DNA from: Erythrobacter aurantius
GTDB taxonomy: Bacteria; Pseudomonadota; Alphaproteobacteria; Sphingomonadales; Sphingomonadaceae
Length of the DNA stretch: 64,000 nt
Assembly: GCF_023823125.1 (NCBI RefSeq)
Contig: NZ_CP090949.1
Coordinates: 2,938,001-3,002,000 of the forward strand
Direction: 5' to 3'
Of the stretch, positions 36,001 to 43,901 are shown in pieces. Every line of letters begins with the position of its first letter. Positions within the stretch are counted from its first letter, which is position 1. A program made the position numbers and the translations under genes. A model generated the notes under the pieces. That model was not told the origin of the DNA, did not search any database, and saw only the letters and a list, made by a program, of their open reading frames with translations.

Positions 36001-37391
36001 TGCATGTGGCAATTCATGCACTGCGATGTCGGGATCGAGCGGGTGAATACGTGCTGGAGCGGGTGCCCCTTCTCGCGCACCGGAGCCTCGTCATGACCAT
36101 CACCGTTGTGATCGTCATAGTGTTCGCCCGGCTGCTTCAGCCCGCCGTGTCCCATGCCGCTGTTAAGCTTGCCCGATCCGTGCCCGTCATAGCCGTGGTC
36201 TTCTTCCATTTGGCTGTTGATCGTCGGATCGACGGTGATCGTCTGGCCGTCGCGACCGTATTGGGCATAGATTGACGAATGCCGCGGCTCGCGATCGTTC
36301 GCGTAAACGACGTGACACGAAGCACAGCCCGAATGGCGGTAGTCGCCGGGCTGATCATTCGTCCCCATGAACCAAGTGAAGGGATCGTTCAGGCGGGTCT
36401 TGTGGATGTTGAGCGCCGGGATCGCGACGCGCAGGCCGGTACCGGGACCGCGGTTCGACTGCTTCAGATCAGGACGACCGGGTTCCTCAAGCCGCTGGAT
36501 CTGGCCTGTCGGGCTTGGCAGACCGATTTCCGGGAACTGCGAGTTGATCGTGCGTCCGCCACGTTCGAACACGCGGAAGACGTCGGCGGGCGGGATCACG
36601 TGCCAAGTCGGCAGCGGATACAGCGTCGAAAGCACGCCGCGTGCCTTCTGTTCATCGGAAAGCGCGCCTTCCTCGCCATCTCCGGGCGAGGAGATGACAT
36701 TGGCAATGCCGCTGATCGTCGCCGGATCACCGCTGCGGGTGTAGGCTTCGCCGAGTATGTAGTTCTTGAACGGCAGAATTCCGTTGTTGTAGGTCGCCCC
36801 GCCCCACAGCATTGCGCCGGTTGCCATGATTGATCGTTCGGCAGCCTCGATCGACTGGATGTGGCACGCACCACAGGCTTCGCGAGCGACGCGGTAGTCC
36901 GACGGGTTCACGAACTTGATGAATTCAGGCGCTTCCTTGTTGAGCAGCGCATAGGAGCGTTCAGGGTTCGCCGAGGACGGGAAATGCCAGCTGTCCGGGT
37001 ATTTCGGCAGGACATGAGCAGCGTCGCGGGCGGCGACGTATTCGGGGTGATCCTGCGGCAGATCGGAATTGCCGCGCACGCTCGCATTGCCGCCGTGGCA
37101 GTCGGTGCAACCCAGCCGTACCGCTGGTGTTTCGTGCATCGTTGGCGCGTCGGTTTGAAGGTGACAAGTGTAGCAACCTTCTGATTTCGCATCCATTTCC
37201 GCCTGAGACTGGCGTGCGGGCGCAGGCGGCGCTGTTACCAGGCTGTAATCGCGATAGACCGCCACTTCTTTGTCAGCGGCTTGTGTTTCGGACTGGAACA
37301 CGGACAGCCCCAAAAGCAGCACAGCGACTGCTAGAAGCGCCTGAGCGTATGAGAAGCGGCCGTTGCGGGTCGAGATCGGGTTTGCAGCCAT
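33093..37391 (-). CDS. Large decahaem cytochrome c with C-terminal LVIVD beta-propeller
   Basis: A 1432-residue exported protein. An N-terminal hydrophobic segment (~15-32) acts as signal or anchor and ends near ETQA-AD. Ten CxxCH motifs are spread between ~residues 73 and 910 (CYTCH, CTDCH, CGACH, CASCH, CMNCH, CVDCH, CKDCH, CFTCH, CGGCH, CTDCH). A His/Asp/Gly-rich stretch around residues 395-440 may bind metal. From ~1030 to 1330 are LVIVD-type repeats (LVVVDLSDP, VKLFDVTN, LVILDVKYP), a propeller fold found on secreted or surface proteins. It is the last gene of a four-gene operon, and its ATG shares a base with the stop of the barrel gene. It may be the outer-face cytochrome of a porin-cytochrome conduit. 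Confidence 0.85.
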   Translation of the reverse strand: MAANPISTRNGRFSYAQALLAVAVLLLGLSVFQSETQAADKEVAVYRDYSLVTAPPAPARQSQAEMDAKSEGCYTCHLQTDAPTMHETPAVRLGCTDCHGGNASVRGNSDLPQDHPEYVAARDAAHVLPKYPDSWHFPSSANPERSYALLNKEAPEFIKFVNPSDYRVAREACGACHIQSIEAAERSIMATGAMLWGGATYNNGILPFKNYILGEAYTRSGDPATISGIANVISSPGDGEEGALSDEQKARGVLSTLYPLPTWHVIPPADVFRVFERGGRTINSQFPEIGLPSPTGQIQRLEEPGRPDLKQSNRGPGTGLRVAIPALNIHKTRLNDPFTWFMGTNDQPGDYRHSGCASCHVVYANDREPRHSSIYAQYGRDGQTITVDPTINSQMEEDHGYDGHGSGKLNSGMGHGGLKQPGEHYDDHNGDGHDEAPVREKGHPLQHVFTRSIPTSQCMNCHMHQPNIFLNSYLGYTMWDYESDAPFMWSGPENRTPRPHGMSDEDYEAFYKEQRFPTAEEVRAILDRNPEGASPRGMWGDLDFLRNVYDLNPYLEHTQFADYHGHGWNFRAIFKRDRDGNMLDAEGNILRPGNPETDSAQEFAYHENRWRQRWRRDGEGKFVEPGTNPGEAVHMMSIHAEVGMQCVDCHFEQDTHGNGLIYGEVANAIEIGCKDCHGTADAYPTLRTSGPAAPPEGHNLALLRNPDGQRRFEWVENEEGRRVLIQRSLVDPSLQWEVSLVKDSVDPSTPVFNAKAARSKLMSRYGAETGRFEFGTGIEAGDRAHRDEEMACFTCHLSWTTSCGGCHLPIEANWKTKSHRYEGGSTRNFATYNPQVARDQMFQLGIHQTTKGNQTAPVRSSSALVLSSTNINRERIYVQQPPISAIGFSSQAFAPHFPHTVRLTETKTCTDCHLSEEEDNNAIMAQLLLLGTNYVNFVGMHAFTGLEGGLTAIRVTEYDEPQAVIGSYLHRYAYPDYWRMHVEDNGRELKNWVRGQAFDEDFSGETKPFEEFVNPHERTRDRVGCLQLRGEYLFVAEGKGGFRAYDVASIANKGISERIITAPFSPLGHDTHVKTRNATCMALATNQPIAPQRNTPQMREVNQEQPFLPIYNYAAVTDAEEGLILVDVNTLADGEFRNNFFERMEYADGSDAWNPDGVLNGATHIHLAGEIAYITARRGLVVVDLSDPKAPKLAAVRELTGAKASAIQFRYLWVSDAEGVKLFDVTNLRNPVAVPEATFPLADARRIYVSRTYAYVAAKGDGLVILDVKYPRAPRLHQKVTLGGTLNDAEDVIVASTNASLFAYVADGRNGMKVLQLTSPDSQRNFYGFSPAPVPELIAWTKTPTPAIALSKGLDRDRAVDETGGQIAVFGRLGSRPFTREEMEQLFMTRSGVPWRVSDEVNMDRWVGREIGPLRRNADMDARPEDTALGGD

Positions 37392-39304
37392 CAGTAGGTC
37401 AACGTCACGTTTGCGAGGATCGAGTAGAACTCATCCTGATTGCCCAGATTGTCGAACAGGTCCTTGAAACCATCGCCGGAAATCAGCGTGGCGGCCGACA
37501 GGCGAAAAACGATGTTCTGGTTAGCCTTGGGTCGCCAGATGGCCGACGCCGACAGGTCGTATCCGATGTCATCCGGGATCGATCCTTCTACCCTCAGATT
37601 TTCAATCGAGGATGTGTCTTCGAACCACAGGTGGTTGGCATTGGCGCTGACGCGGACTTCCGGCGTCAGGTCGAAATCGGCCCCTACCCCGACCAGCCAC
37701 AGGCCGGGGTTGTTGAAGTTCGATTGCCCCTGCTCCTTGGAAGAGCGCAGGTTGTTGAGAATGCCGTTGCGACCGTTCACCGATACCGCGCGGCCACCAC
37801 CTGCAAACGGGATCGTCTGACGGATCCAGTAGGACGTGTCGGCGCCCGCAAACACCGGGTTTTCAAAGATGGCGTCAAAGCCGTTTTCTTCGTTGTCGTA
37901 AGGATCGCTGTCACCGCTTTGATACAGGCCCGACAGGCGGAAGCGCATCCAGTCACGGTCATAGCTGACTTCGGCTGCCGCGAACTGCGCGTTGATGTCC
38001 GCCGGTTCTCCGGTGAAGAAGTTGTTGCGATCCTCGCCCAGCGCCCAATAGGCGCTGCCGGTGATGTTGATCCGCCCGATGCGCCCGTCAACGTTGTAGC
38101 CTAGGTAGAACACATCATAGTCGCGCCCGCGCAAATCGCCCAGAAGCGCCGGGCGCACGGGGAAGCCGTTGTCGTCGATCTCGATATCATTGCCTTCGCG
38201 GTTGCGATTGTAGGCAAGCGTAAACTGGCTGGTCAGCGCCGGGATCAGGAAGTCCTGACGATAGACATTGGCGATGAAGACCAGATCATCGCGCGGGCTT
38301 TGCACCACGGAATTGAGGCCGCTGTTGGTGTCTTTCTCAAGACGCCAGAACGCGGCCAGATTGAACTGGAAGCGATTGTTGTCGCGATTGCCGAACAGCC
38401 GCACGCCCAGCTGCTGATCGTTGAACAGGAAGCCGCGGAAATCAGCCTGGAACGGCTGAATGCCGGCGCGGATCGAGATGAAGTCGAACCGGTCGGTATC
38501 CTGCGGCGTGAAGTGGTAATCGACGAAGGCTTCCTGCACGCCAAGGAAATGATCGAGGCGATCGGTGCCCTTCGACGGCTCCACAAACAGCACGCGGCGT
38601 TCTGGCACGTCGACGTAGTTGATGTTGTAGGCCAGCGTCACGCGGTATTCGATGCTGGGCGGCTTGTACGCGGTGCTGCCTTTCAGCAGCGCGGCGCCGA
38701 CGATGAAGGTCTGCGACAAGACCGTGGAGAAGTCGTTGCCGAACACATCGAGCCGATCGGGGTCCTGCGTGGTCTGGATACCGACAGGGATCGGGAATGT
38801 ACGCGGTTCGTAAACGGTGTCGCTGATCGCGTTGAGAACGAAAAACCAGTCATCACCCTTGATCGGCAGCCACGGAACCTTGTCCGGGTTGATCGGGCGG
38901 TCGCCCTTGTAGGTGTTCTGGTTATAGGGATCGAGCAGGCTTTCCCGGATCACCGGATTGCCTTCGATATCGGTCACCGCATCGATCAGACGCCAGCGAT
39001 CGGGGAGCGGCACCTGATCGGGAGAGAACGCCTGTGGAGGAGGCGCTCGCACCGCGCCCTGATTTTCCTGCGTTATCTCGACCGGTAATTCCGAATTGAA
39101 ACCGGGCCGTTCGCGCCCTTCGATGATGTCGCGATCAAGCGGCTCCGGTTCGGTCTTGGCCGTCTGGTTCAGGCCTTCCGCGGGTTCCTCAACCTGCTCT
39201 TCCGATTGCTCGGCCGGAGGAGGCGTTGGCGCCGGAGCGGGCGCAGCCTCTGGCGCTGCAAAGGGTTGGGCAAGCACCACGAGCGGGATGAGCGAGAGCG
39301 CCAT
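37391..39304 (-). CDS. Large outer-membrane beta-barrel partner of the multihaem cytochromes
   Basis: A 637-residue protein with a short signal peptide, a ~90-residue Pro/Glu-rich periplasmic segment, and a long run of alternating hydrophobic strands with aromatic girdles (for example FQFNLAAFWRLE, SILANVTLTY at the C-terminus, which ends in Tyr). I do not see the CxxC motif of MtrB, and I do not recognise it as a PioB homologue. Context argues for the pore through which the decahaem/LVIVD protein contacts the outside, because the two genes are translationally coupled (TGATG). A substrate porin is the alternative. Confidence 0.72.
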   Translation of the reverse strand: MALSLIPLVVLAQPFAAPEAAPAPAPTPPPAEQSEEQVEEPAEGLNQTAKTEPEPLDRDIIEGRERPGFNSELPVEITQENQGAVRAPPPQAFSPDQVPLPDRWRLIDAVTDIEGNPVIRESLLDPYNQNTYKGDRPINPDKVPWLPIKGDDWFFVLNAISDTVYEPRTFPIPVGIQTTQDPDRLDVFGNDFSTVLSQTFIVGAALLKGSTAYKPPSIEYRVTLAYNINYVDVPERRVLFVEPSKGTDRLDHFLGVQEAFVDYHFTPQDTDRFDFISIRAGIQPFQADFRGFLFNDQQLGVRLFGNRDNNRFQFNLAAFWRLEKDTNSGLNSVVQSPRDDLVFIANVYRQDFLIPALTSQFTLAYNRNREGNDIEIDDNGFPVRPALLGDLRGRDYDVFYLGYNVDGRIGRINITGSAYWALGEDRNNFFTGEPADINAQFAAAEVSYDRDWMRFRLSGLYQSGDSDPYDNEENGFDAIFENPVFAGADTSYWIRQTIPFAGGGRAVSVNGRNGILNNLRSSKEQGQSNFNNPGLWLVGVGADFDLTPEVRVSANANHLWFEDTSSIENLRVEGSIPDDIGYDLSASAIWRPKANQNIVFRLSAATLISGDGFKDLFDNLGNQDEFYSILANVTLTY

Positions 39305-39306
39305 GA

Positions 39307-41253
39307 CTACAGCCCCTCACACACGTTTGACGCCGGATCGTCGAGGAAAGGCGCGAATGGGCAATTGATATACCGCAGCCTGACCTGACGGCTGCCGACC
39401 TGCACGACGATCCGATCCGCGCGGATATCCTTCGGCGCGTTGTTGATGCTGCCCGAACGCACCCCGGCATTGTGCAGGCCAAGGAAGCTGATCATGTCGT
39501 CCTGATCGATCCCGTCGCCCGACACGCCGATACCACCGACAAGCTGGCCGCCGCGATAGACCGGAACCGAACCGGGGAAGATCTGGATGCCATTGTCCAG
39601 CCGCGTCCCGGCCCCTGCGATATTGGGAAGCCCGGTGCAATTGCGCGGCGTGTCATCCGCCACCGCCCCGGTCACGAAACCAAGGTGCCGGGCCAGGTTG
39701 GAAACCACCAGCGCCGATTGCAGCCCGGTGGAGAAGGGATTGAACTGCTCGATCGGGCGGGAAAGCGGGCCGTGCGGCGTGCCGACTTCGCCATCGGGGA
39801 AATAGGGCCGCGACAAATTGCCGCCCGAACGATCAGCAAAGGCAAATCCGCCGGTCAGGGCATTGGGATCACCCAGGAAAGTGCGAACGCGCTGCACGAA
39901 CAGGGGCACTTCGCCGCTCGCCGCCTGCAATTCGCTGGCCGCCACCGCCGAGGAGAAGAAGTTTGCCGTGCGCGCCTTTTGCAAAGACACGTCGGTGCCG
40001 AAAATCGGCGCATCGGGTGAACGCACGATGCCAAGGATACGCCCGCGCGTATCGACAAGGCTGATCGTCACCTGCGCGCGGCTGTCGAGCGGCTTGCGGA
40101 TCTGCGCGCGCGCCCGGCTCATCACTGTGAAGGCTTCTTCGAGGATGATCGCGGCCTCTGCCTGCGTGATCGGCTGCGCGATATCCGCAGCATCGGTACC
40201 GCCGCGTACTGGGTAACGATTGTTGCCCGCGCCATCGCTCAGGACAAAGGCATCGGCGATGGAGAATTCCGTCGCGCGCGAGGGACGGATACCCGACGTT
40301 TCGGTGCCATAGGCTGCACCTGCACGGATGGTACCGTTGGTATATCCGCGCACCTGCACCAGCGTCCCTGCTGTCCCGGCAAAGCTCGCCCCGGAAACAT
40401 TCGACAGCCCGTTGTAGGTGGCATCGGTATAGCGGAATGTCGTCCCGTCCGCTGAAATCCTGTCGCCACGAATATCGACGGGCGCTTCGAAGCCGACTGT
40501 CCCGGCAAGCGCGATCATCTCATCCGCATCGATATCCACGTCGAGGACATTGGGGTCAAAGCCGTAGACACCGTCGGACATCACCCCGACGCCGCCGACG
40601 ACCACGCCGTTCTTGTACAGCGGGAAGCCGCCCGGGTCAGCCGCAAGGCCCAGCGGCGAACGCTGTGGGCCGATCATGCCGTCGCTGAAACGCGAGGACA
40701 GGTCGGAACAGGGCAGCTGGCTGAACTGCACACCGAACAGCGGGCCGCTTTCAAGGCCGACAGTCGTCGGCGCGGGCGGAAAATGCTGCTGCACGATCTG
40801 CGAAGCGACACGGCTGGAGAAAGCGTTGCCACCACTCGAAAGATAGGCGCCGGTGATGGCCTTGGCGATGGCGGCGGCCTCTGCCGGCACATCTAGCCCC
40901 TGGATGTCGATATTCTGGCCGTTGGGCGCATCGGGAATCGAGGCACTGGCTGGAGCGCCCGGCATCCGGAACACCGCCAGCACATTACCTACCCGGTCGA
41001 CGACGGAAATGACCGCCGGAGCCCCTTGCGAATTGGCCTGCGCCGCGGCCTGCGCGATCACTTTCTGGACATCGGCGACCGAAAGGCTTTCAGCCGCCGG
41101 AATGGAATAGAGTTGGCCGGTTGGCGGTGGCGGCGGCGGAGAAGGCGGCGGGACATTGCCCGACCCCCCGCCCGAAGGCGTGGAATCGCCTCCACCACAA
41201 GCCGCCAGTACGAGCAGCGGCGCTCCGACTAGGATTCTCCACCCCCCGGCCAT
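39307..41253 (-). CDS. Lipoprotein with two HbpS/GlcG-like haem-binding domains
   Basis: A 648-residue lipoprotein with lipobox LVLAAC followed by a Gly/Ser and poly-Pro linker. Two related halves each show the HbpS/GlcG pattern: a strand pair ending in a VDRVGNVLAVFRMPGAP-like segment (second copy SLVDTRGRILGIVRSPDAP), and a later GVVVGGVGVMSDG (second copy GGQLVGGIGVSGDG). HbpS-type domains bind haem or act as redox sensors at the cell surface in some bacteria. Here it could accept, store or sense haem or electrons next to the multihaem conduit. Spacing of 2 bp on both sides indicates one operon with the pentahaem and barrel genes. Confidence 0.75.
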   Translation of the reverse strand: MAGGWRILVGAPLLVLAACGGGDSTPSGGGSGNVPPPSPPPPPPTGQLYSIPAAESLSVADVQKVIAQAAAQANSQGAPAVISVVDRVGNVLAVFRMPGAPASASIPDAPNGQNIDIQGLDVPAEAAAIAKAITGAYLSSGGNAFSSRVASQIVQQHFPPAPTTVGLESGPLFGVQFSQLPCSDLSSRFSDGMIGPQRSPLGLAADPGGFPLYKNGVVVGGVGVMSDGVYGFDPNVLDVDIDADEMIALAGTVGFEAPVDIRGDRISADGTTFRYTDATYNGLSNVSGASFAGTAGTLVQVRGYTNGTIRAGAAYGTETSGIRPSRATEFSIADAFVLSDGAGNNRYPVRGGTDAADIAQPITQAEAAIILEEAFTVMSRARAQIRKPLDSRAQVTISLVDTRGRILGIVRSPDAPIFGTDVSLQKARTANFFSSAVAASELQAASGEVPLFVQRVRTFLGDPNALTGGFAFADRSGGNLSRPYFPDGEVGTPHGPLSRPIEQFNPFSTGLQSALVVSNLARHLGFVTGAVADDTPRNCTGLPNIAGAGTRLDNGIQIFPGSVPVYRGGQLVGGIGVSGDGIDQDDMISFLGLHNAGVRSGSINNAPKDIRADRIVVQVGSRQVRLRYINCPFAPFLDDPASNVCEGL

Positions 41254-41255
41254 GT

Positions 41256-42644
41256 CTATTGCAACCTGCGAATGGCGGTGGTGGCAGAGGCAAGCGCGGT
41301 GCGGAAATCAGCCGGCTTGTAAGCGTTGGGCTCTTCAACCGCAGCATAGGCCTTGTTGATGTCGGCGCGGATACCCGCAGCCGCCCCGGCCGTGACGCGG
41401 CCATTGGAAACAAGCCCGTTGAGCAGCGTGTCGATCGCCATCACCGCCTGCACCGATCCGGTGTAGTCGGTGAAGCGCGGACGCGTAGCCGAACCGCCGA
41501 TGATCTCGATCACGCGGAAAGCGTCCGCATCGATATAGGCCCGCTGGCTGAGCGCGTTGGACAATGCCCCTGCACGCTGCGACAGCGCCTGCGCAGCTTC
41601 GCGCGGATTGCCGCCGCCTGCCATCGATTTGTGGAAGTCGCGGCTCGCGGCCTTGAACGCATCGGCCTGAGCCGGAACCAGCGCCCCGGCTACAGCCGAC
41701 AGCATGATGATGTTTTCATCGTTGAACGGCGGATTTCCGAATGCGATCGGGCGTTCCGGATTGGTTTCAAACGTCAGGCGGCGATTGTCAGAGTCCTGAA
41801 TTTCGCGGTGACACGAATGGCAGTCGAAGAAATAAAACTGCGGAAACGCGCCTTCCATAGAGAAGCGCGGCTGCGCGAACAGGCTGGTCTGGCGCCGCAC
41901 GGCTTCGGCCTGACCCACCGCCCAGAAGCGCACGGCATTCGGCTTGCCCTTCCGTGAGGCGTAATCGCCGTCGATGTCGTGATGCTGCTGGAGCGCGCTG
42001 AACAGGTCGAGCTCGAACGACACGCGCGGATGGCCTGCGGCCATCATTTCATGCGTGACGAACTGCCCCGGCTTGGTCGAACCGAAATGACAATCAAGGC
42101 AGACATTGGCGCGAACCTGCGGGTTCTCCAGCGGGGTCAGCCCGTCTGCGACATTCGAAGCATGAGTCGCCGGGCGGGCATAGTGCGAGGCCAGCCAGCC
42201 TTCAGCCGCACCGTGGCAGCTCTCGCACCCCACCCCGTCGCTGAGCTGGAAGCGCGGGCCACGCTGCGCGCTAGGGGCAAAGGTCGCATGGCAGCCGAGG
42301 CACTCGGTTGCCTGAGTGGCAGGCCCAAGACCAAGGCTGCTGGCAATTTGCTGACCGCGCCGTCCTGCGAGCACGGCATAGGCCCGGCTGTGCGCGCCGC
42401 TGGGGGAGGAGGGCTCCTGCCAGCTTGCGATTTCATCCTGACGGACAACTGCGCCATTGCCTTCCGCGCGGCCATGGCAGGTGGAACCGGCGCAGCTTGC
42501 CACGCCTTCGAACGTGCCGTTGCCATAGGCGATGGCTGCGGGAAAGCCCGCTGCAAGCGCACCTACCGCGACAATGCGGAAGAAACCGGAACCGATCCGG
42601 TCAAAGGGATTGAGAAATCCCCGCTTCGGCCCTGATACTGTCAT
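41256..42644 (-). CDS. Cytochrome c554-like pentahaem cytochrome (four CxxCH plus one CX4CH)
   Basis: A 462-residue periplasmic protein. An N-terminal hydrophobic segment (~22-40) serves as signal or anchor. It has four CxxCH motifs (CLGCH, CESCH, CLDCH, CHSCH) and one CAGSTCH, a CX4CH spacing known in some multihaem cytochromes. Scattered histidines (SHYARP, HEMMAAGHP, QQHHDID) can supply distal ligands. The overall pattern resembles the cytochrome c554 family. The C-terminal third is Ala-rich and helical, without haem motifs. It opens the minus-strand operon and probably shuttles electrons in the periplasm between the decahaem FHA protein and the outer-membrane complex. Confidence 0.8.
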   Translation of the reverse strand: MTVSGPKRGFLNPFDRIGSGFFRIVAVGALAAGFPAAIAYGNGTFEGVASCAGSTCHGRAEGNGAVVRQDEIASWQEPSSPSGAHSRAYAVLAGRRGQQIASSLGLGPATQATECLGCHATFAPSAQRGPRFQLSDGVGCESCHGAAEGWLASHYARPATHASNVADGLTPLENPQVRANVCLDCHFGSTKPGQFVTHEMMAAGHPRVSFELDLFSALQQHHDIDGDYASRKGKPNAVRFWAVGQAEAVRRQTSLFAQPRFSMEGAFPQFYFFDCHSCHREIQDSDNRRLTFETNPERPIAFGNPPFNDENIIMLSAVAGALVPAQADAFKAASRDFHKSMAGGGNPREAAQALSQRAGALSNALSQRAYIDADAFRVIEIIGGSATRPRFTDYTGSVQAVMAIDTLLNGLVSNGRVTAGAAAGIRADINKAYAAVEEPNAYKPADFRTALASATTAIRRLQ

Positions 42645-43048
42645 CTCTAGCCCCCCACGAGATGCGCTAACTTTGCCAATTTTTCAGCCCCGCGCAAGTG
42701 TTGCATCACTTGCCAAAAGCCGACGCCGCGAACTGCGGATCGCACCTTAATTAGCGATCCCGCCAGATCGAGGCTTGTACAGTCCCGCCAGACAGCAGCA
42801 TCTTCAACGCCGATTCTGCTGGTGACACGCTATCCCCGCCCACCCTTGTCACAAGCTTGCGTGCGAGTTGCAACCTCCAATCCGCTGAAAATCCCGAATT
42901 GTCGGCAGAATCCATTGCGCGTGCCACTGATTGCCAGCGGACAGGATCGGATTGCCGCTTCGTGCATTCCTGCATCATCATATTGGTGCAGCGCGATATC
43001 GCATTGCAACATTTCGCTTGGCGAATCCGGGTGCAAGGGTATGTTCAA
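42645..43048. other. Divergent intergenic region with a palindrome and no gene found
   Basis: About 400 bp separates the pentahaem operon from the TauE-like gene. Both strands have only shadow frames without ribosome sites. Besides the inverted repeat at 42694-42713, I see no FixK box, terminator or RNA gene. It should contain both promoters. Confidence 0.5.
42694..42713. promoter_or_regulatory. 20-bp palindrome upstream of the pentahaem/decahaem operon
   Basis: GCAAGTG and CACTTGC flank TTGCAT, with a further TGCA dyad at the centre, so only one base pair breaks the symmetry. It lies 50 bp before the operon's first ATG. The half-site spacing differs from the CRP site TGTGA-N6-TCACA. Confidence 0.5.
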
Positions 43049-43870
43049 TTGGTGGGTGATCTTCATTCCCTGACCTTTGCCGTTGCCGCGCTACTGCTGG
43101 CGGGCGCGGGTGCGGGATTTGCAGGGGGGCTTTTCGGCATAGGAGGCGGCTTTGTGGTCGTCCCGGCTCTCGTCGTGCTGCTCCCGCTGCTTGGCGTCGC
43201 GCCCGATCAGACGGCGCATGTCGCCGTAGGGACCTCGCTGGCGACAATCATTTTCACTTCGATCCGTTCGACCCAAAGCCATGCCAAGCGTGCCGCCGTC
43301 GATTTCGATGTACTGCGCAGTTGGGCCGTCTGGGTGGTTATCGGCACGGCACTAGGCACGCTGGTTGCCGGATATGTATCGGGGGCGCAATTGGCCCTGA
43401 TCTTCGGGATCGGTGTTTTTGTCTTCGCCATCTATTTCCTGCTCCCCGAGCGCAAGGGCGCGCCGCTGTTCGCAGCCATGCCCACGGGCCTGCCCCGGGT
43501 CGGCATGGCAGGCACGCTGGGCGCGTTTTCGGCGCTGCTCGGTATCGGCGGCGGAACTCTGACCACGCTGACGATGACCGTATGTGGTGCCCCCATCCAC
43601 CGCGCGATCGGAACGGCGGCAGGCATGGGCGCGATCATAGCCATCCCCGGCACAATCGGTTTCATGCTGATCGGCCTTGGCGAAGGCGGGCTGCCCTGGG
43701 GCTCCATCGGCTTCGTCAACCTGCCCGCAGCCGTCGCCATTGTGATCACATCCGTCATTTTCGCCCCGCTCGGCGTCGCGGCGGCGCACCGGCTTCCCCC
43801 GGCCGTGCTGCGCCGGGTGTTCGGCGTGTATCTCATTGTCGTCGGAGCCACGATGATCGCCAAGTTCTGA
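43049..43870 (+). CDS. TauE/SafE family membrane permease
   Basis: A ~273-residue polytopic membrane protein of the sulfite exporter TauE/SafE family, with two homologous halves each containing a glycine-rich GIGGG motif (LFGIGGGFVVVP and LLGIGGGTLTTL). Proposed substrates are sulfite, sulfoacetate or related anions. The frame is open far upstream but has no ATG there. A TTG at 43049 or GTG at 43052, with AAGGG upstream, fits the family length, so the start is uncertain. It is followed closely (31 bp) by the Tat-exported aminotransferase. Confidence 0.82.
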   Translation: MVGDLHSLTFAVAALLLAGAGAGFAGGLFGIGGGFVVVPALVVLLPLLGVAPDQTAHVAVGTSLATIIFTSIRSTQSHAKRAAVDFDVLRSWAVWVVIGTALGTLVAGYVSGAQLALIFGIGVFVFAIYFLLPERKGAPLFAAMPTGLPRVGMAGTLGAFSALLGIGGGTLTTLTMTVCGAPIHRAIGTAAGMGAIIAIPGTIGFMLIGLGEGGLPWGSIGFVNLPAAVAIVITSVIFAPLGVAAAHRLPPAVLRRVFGVYLIVVGATMIAKF

Positions 43871-43901
43871 TCAGCCCAAGTTTTCGAAAGGAGCGAACGC
43901 C

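Noticed and set aside
42694..42713. A CRP (cAMP receptor protein) site, tempting because of the cAMP theme
   Set aside because: The symmetric bases GTG and CAC are 6 bp apart, whereas CRP sites need 8 (TGTGA-N6-TCACA). I therefore list it only as an unassigned palindrome.
42857..43048. An N-terminal extension of the TauE-like protein
   Set aside because: The extra 64 codons begin at a TTG without a ribosome site and are not membrane-like, while the downstream start gives the normal family length.
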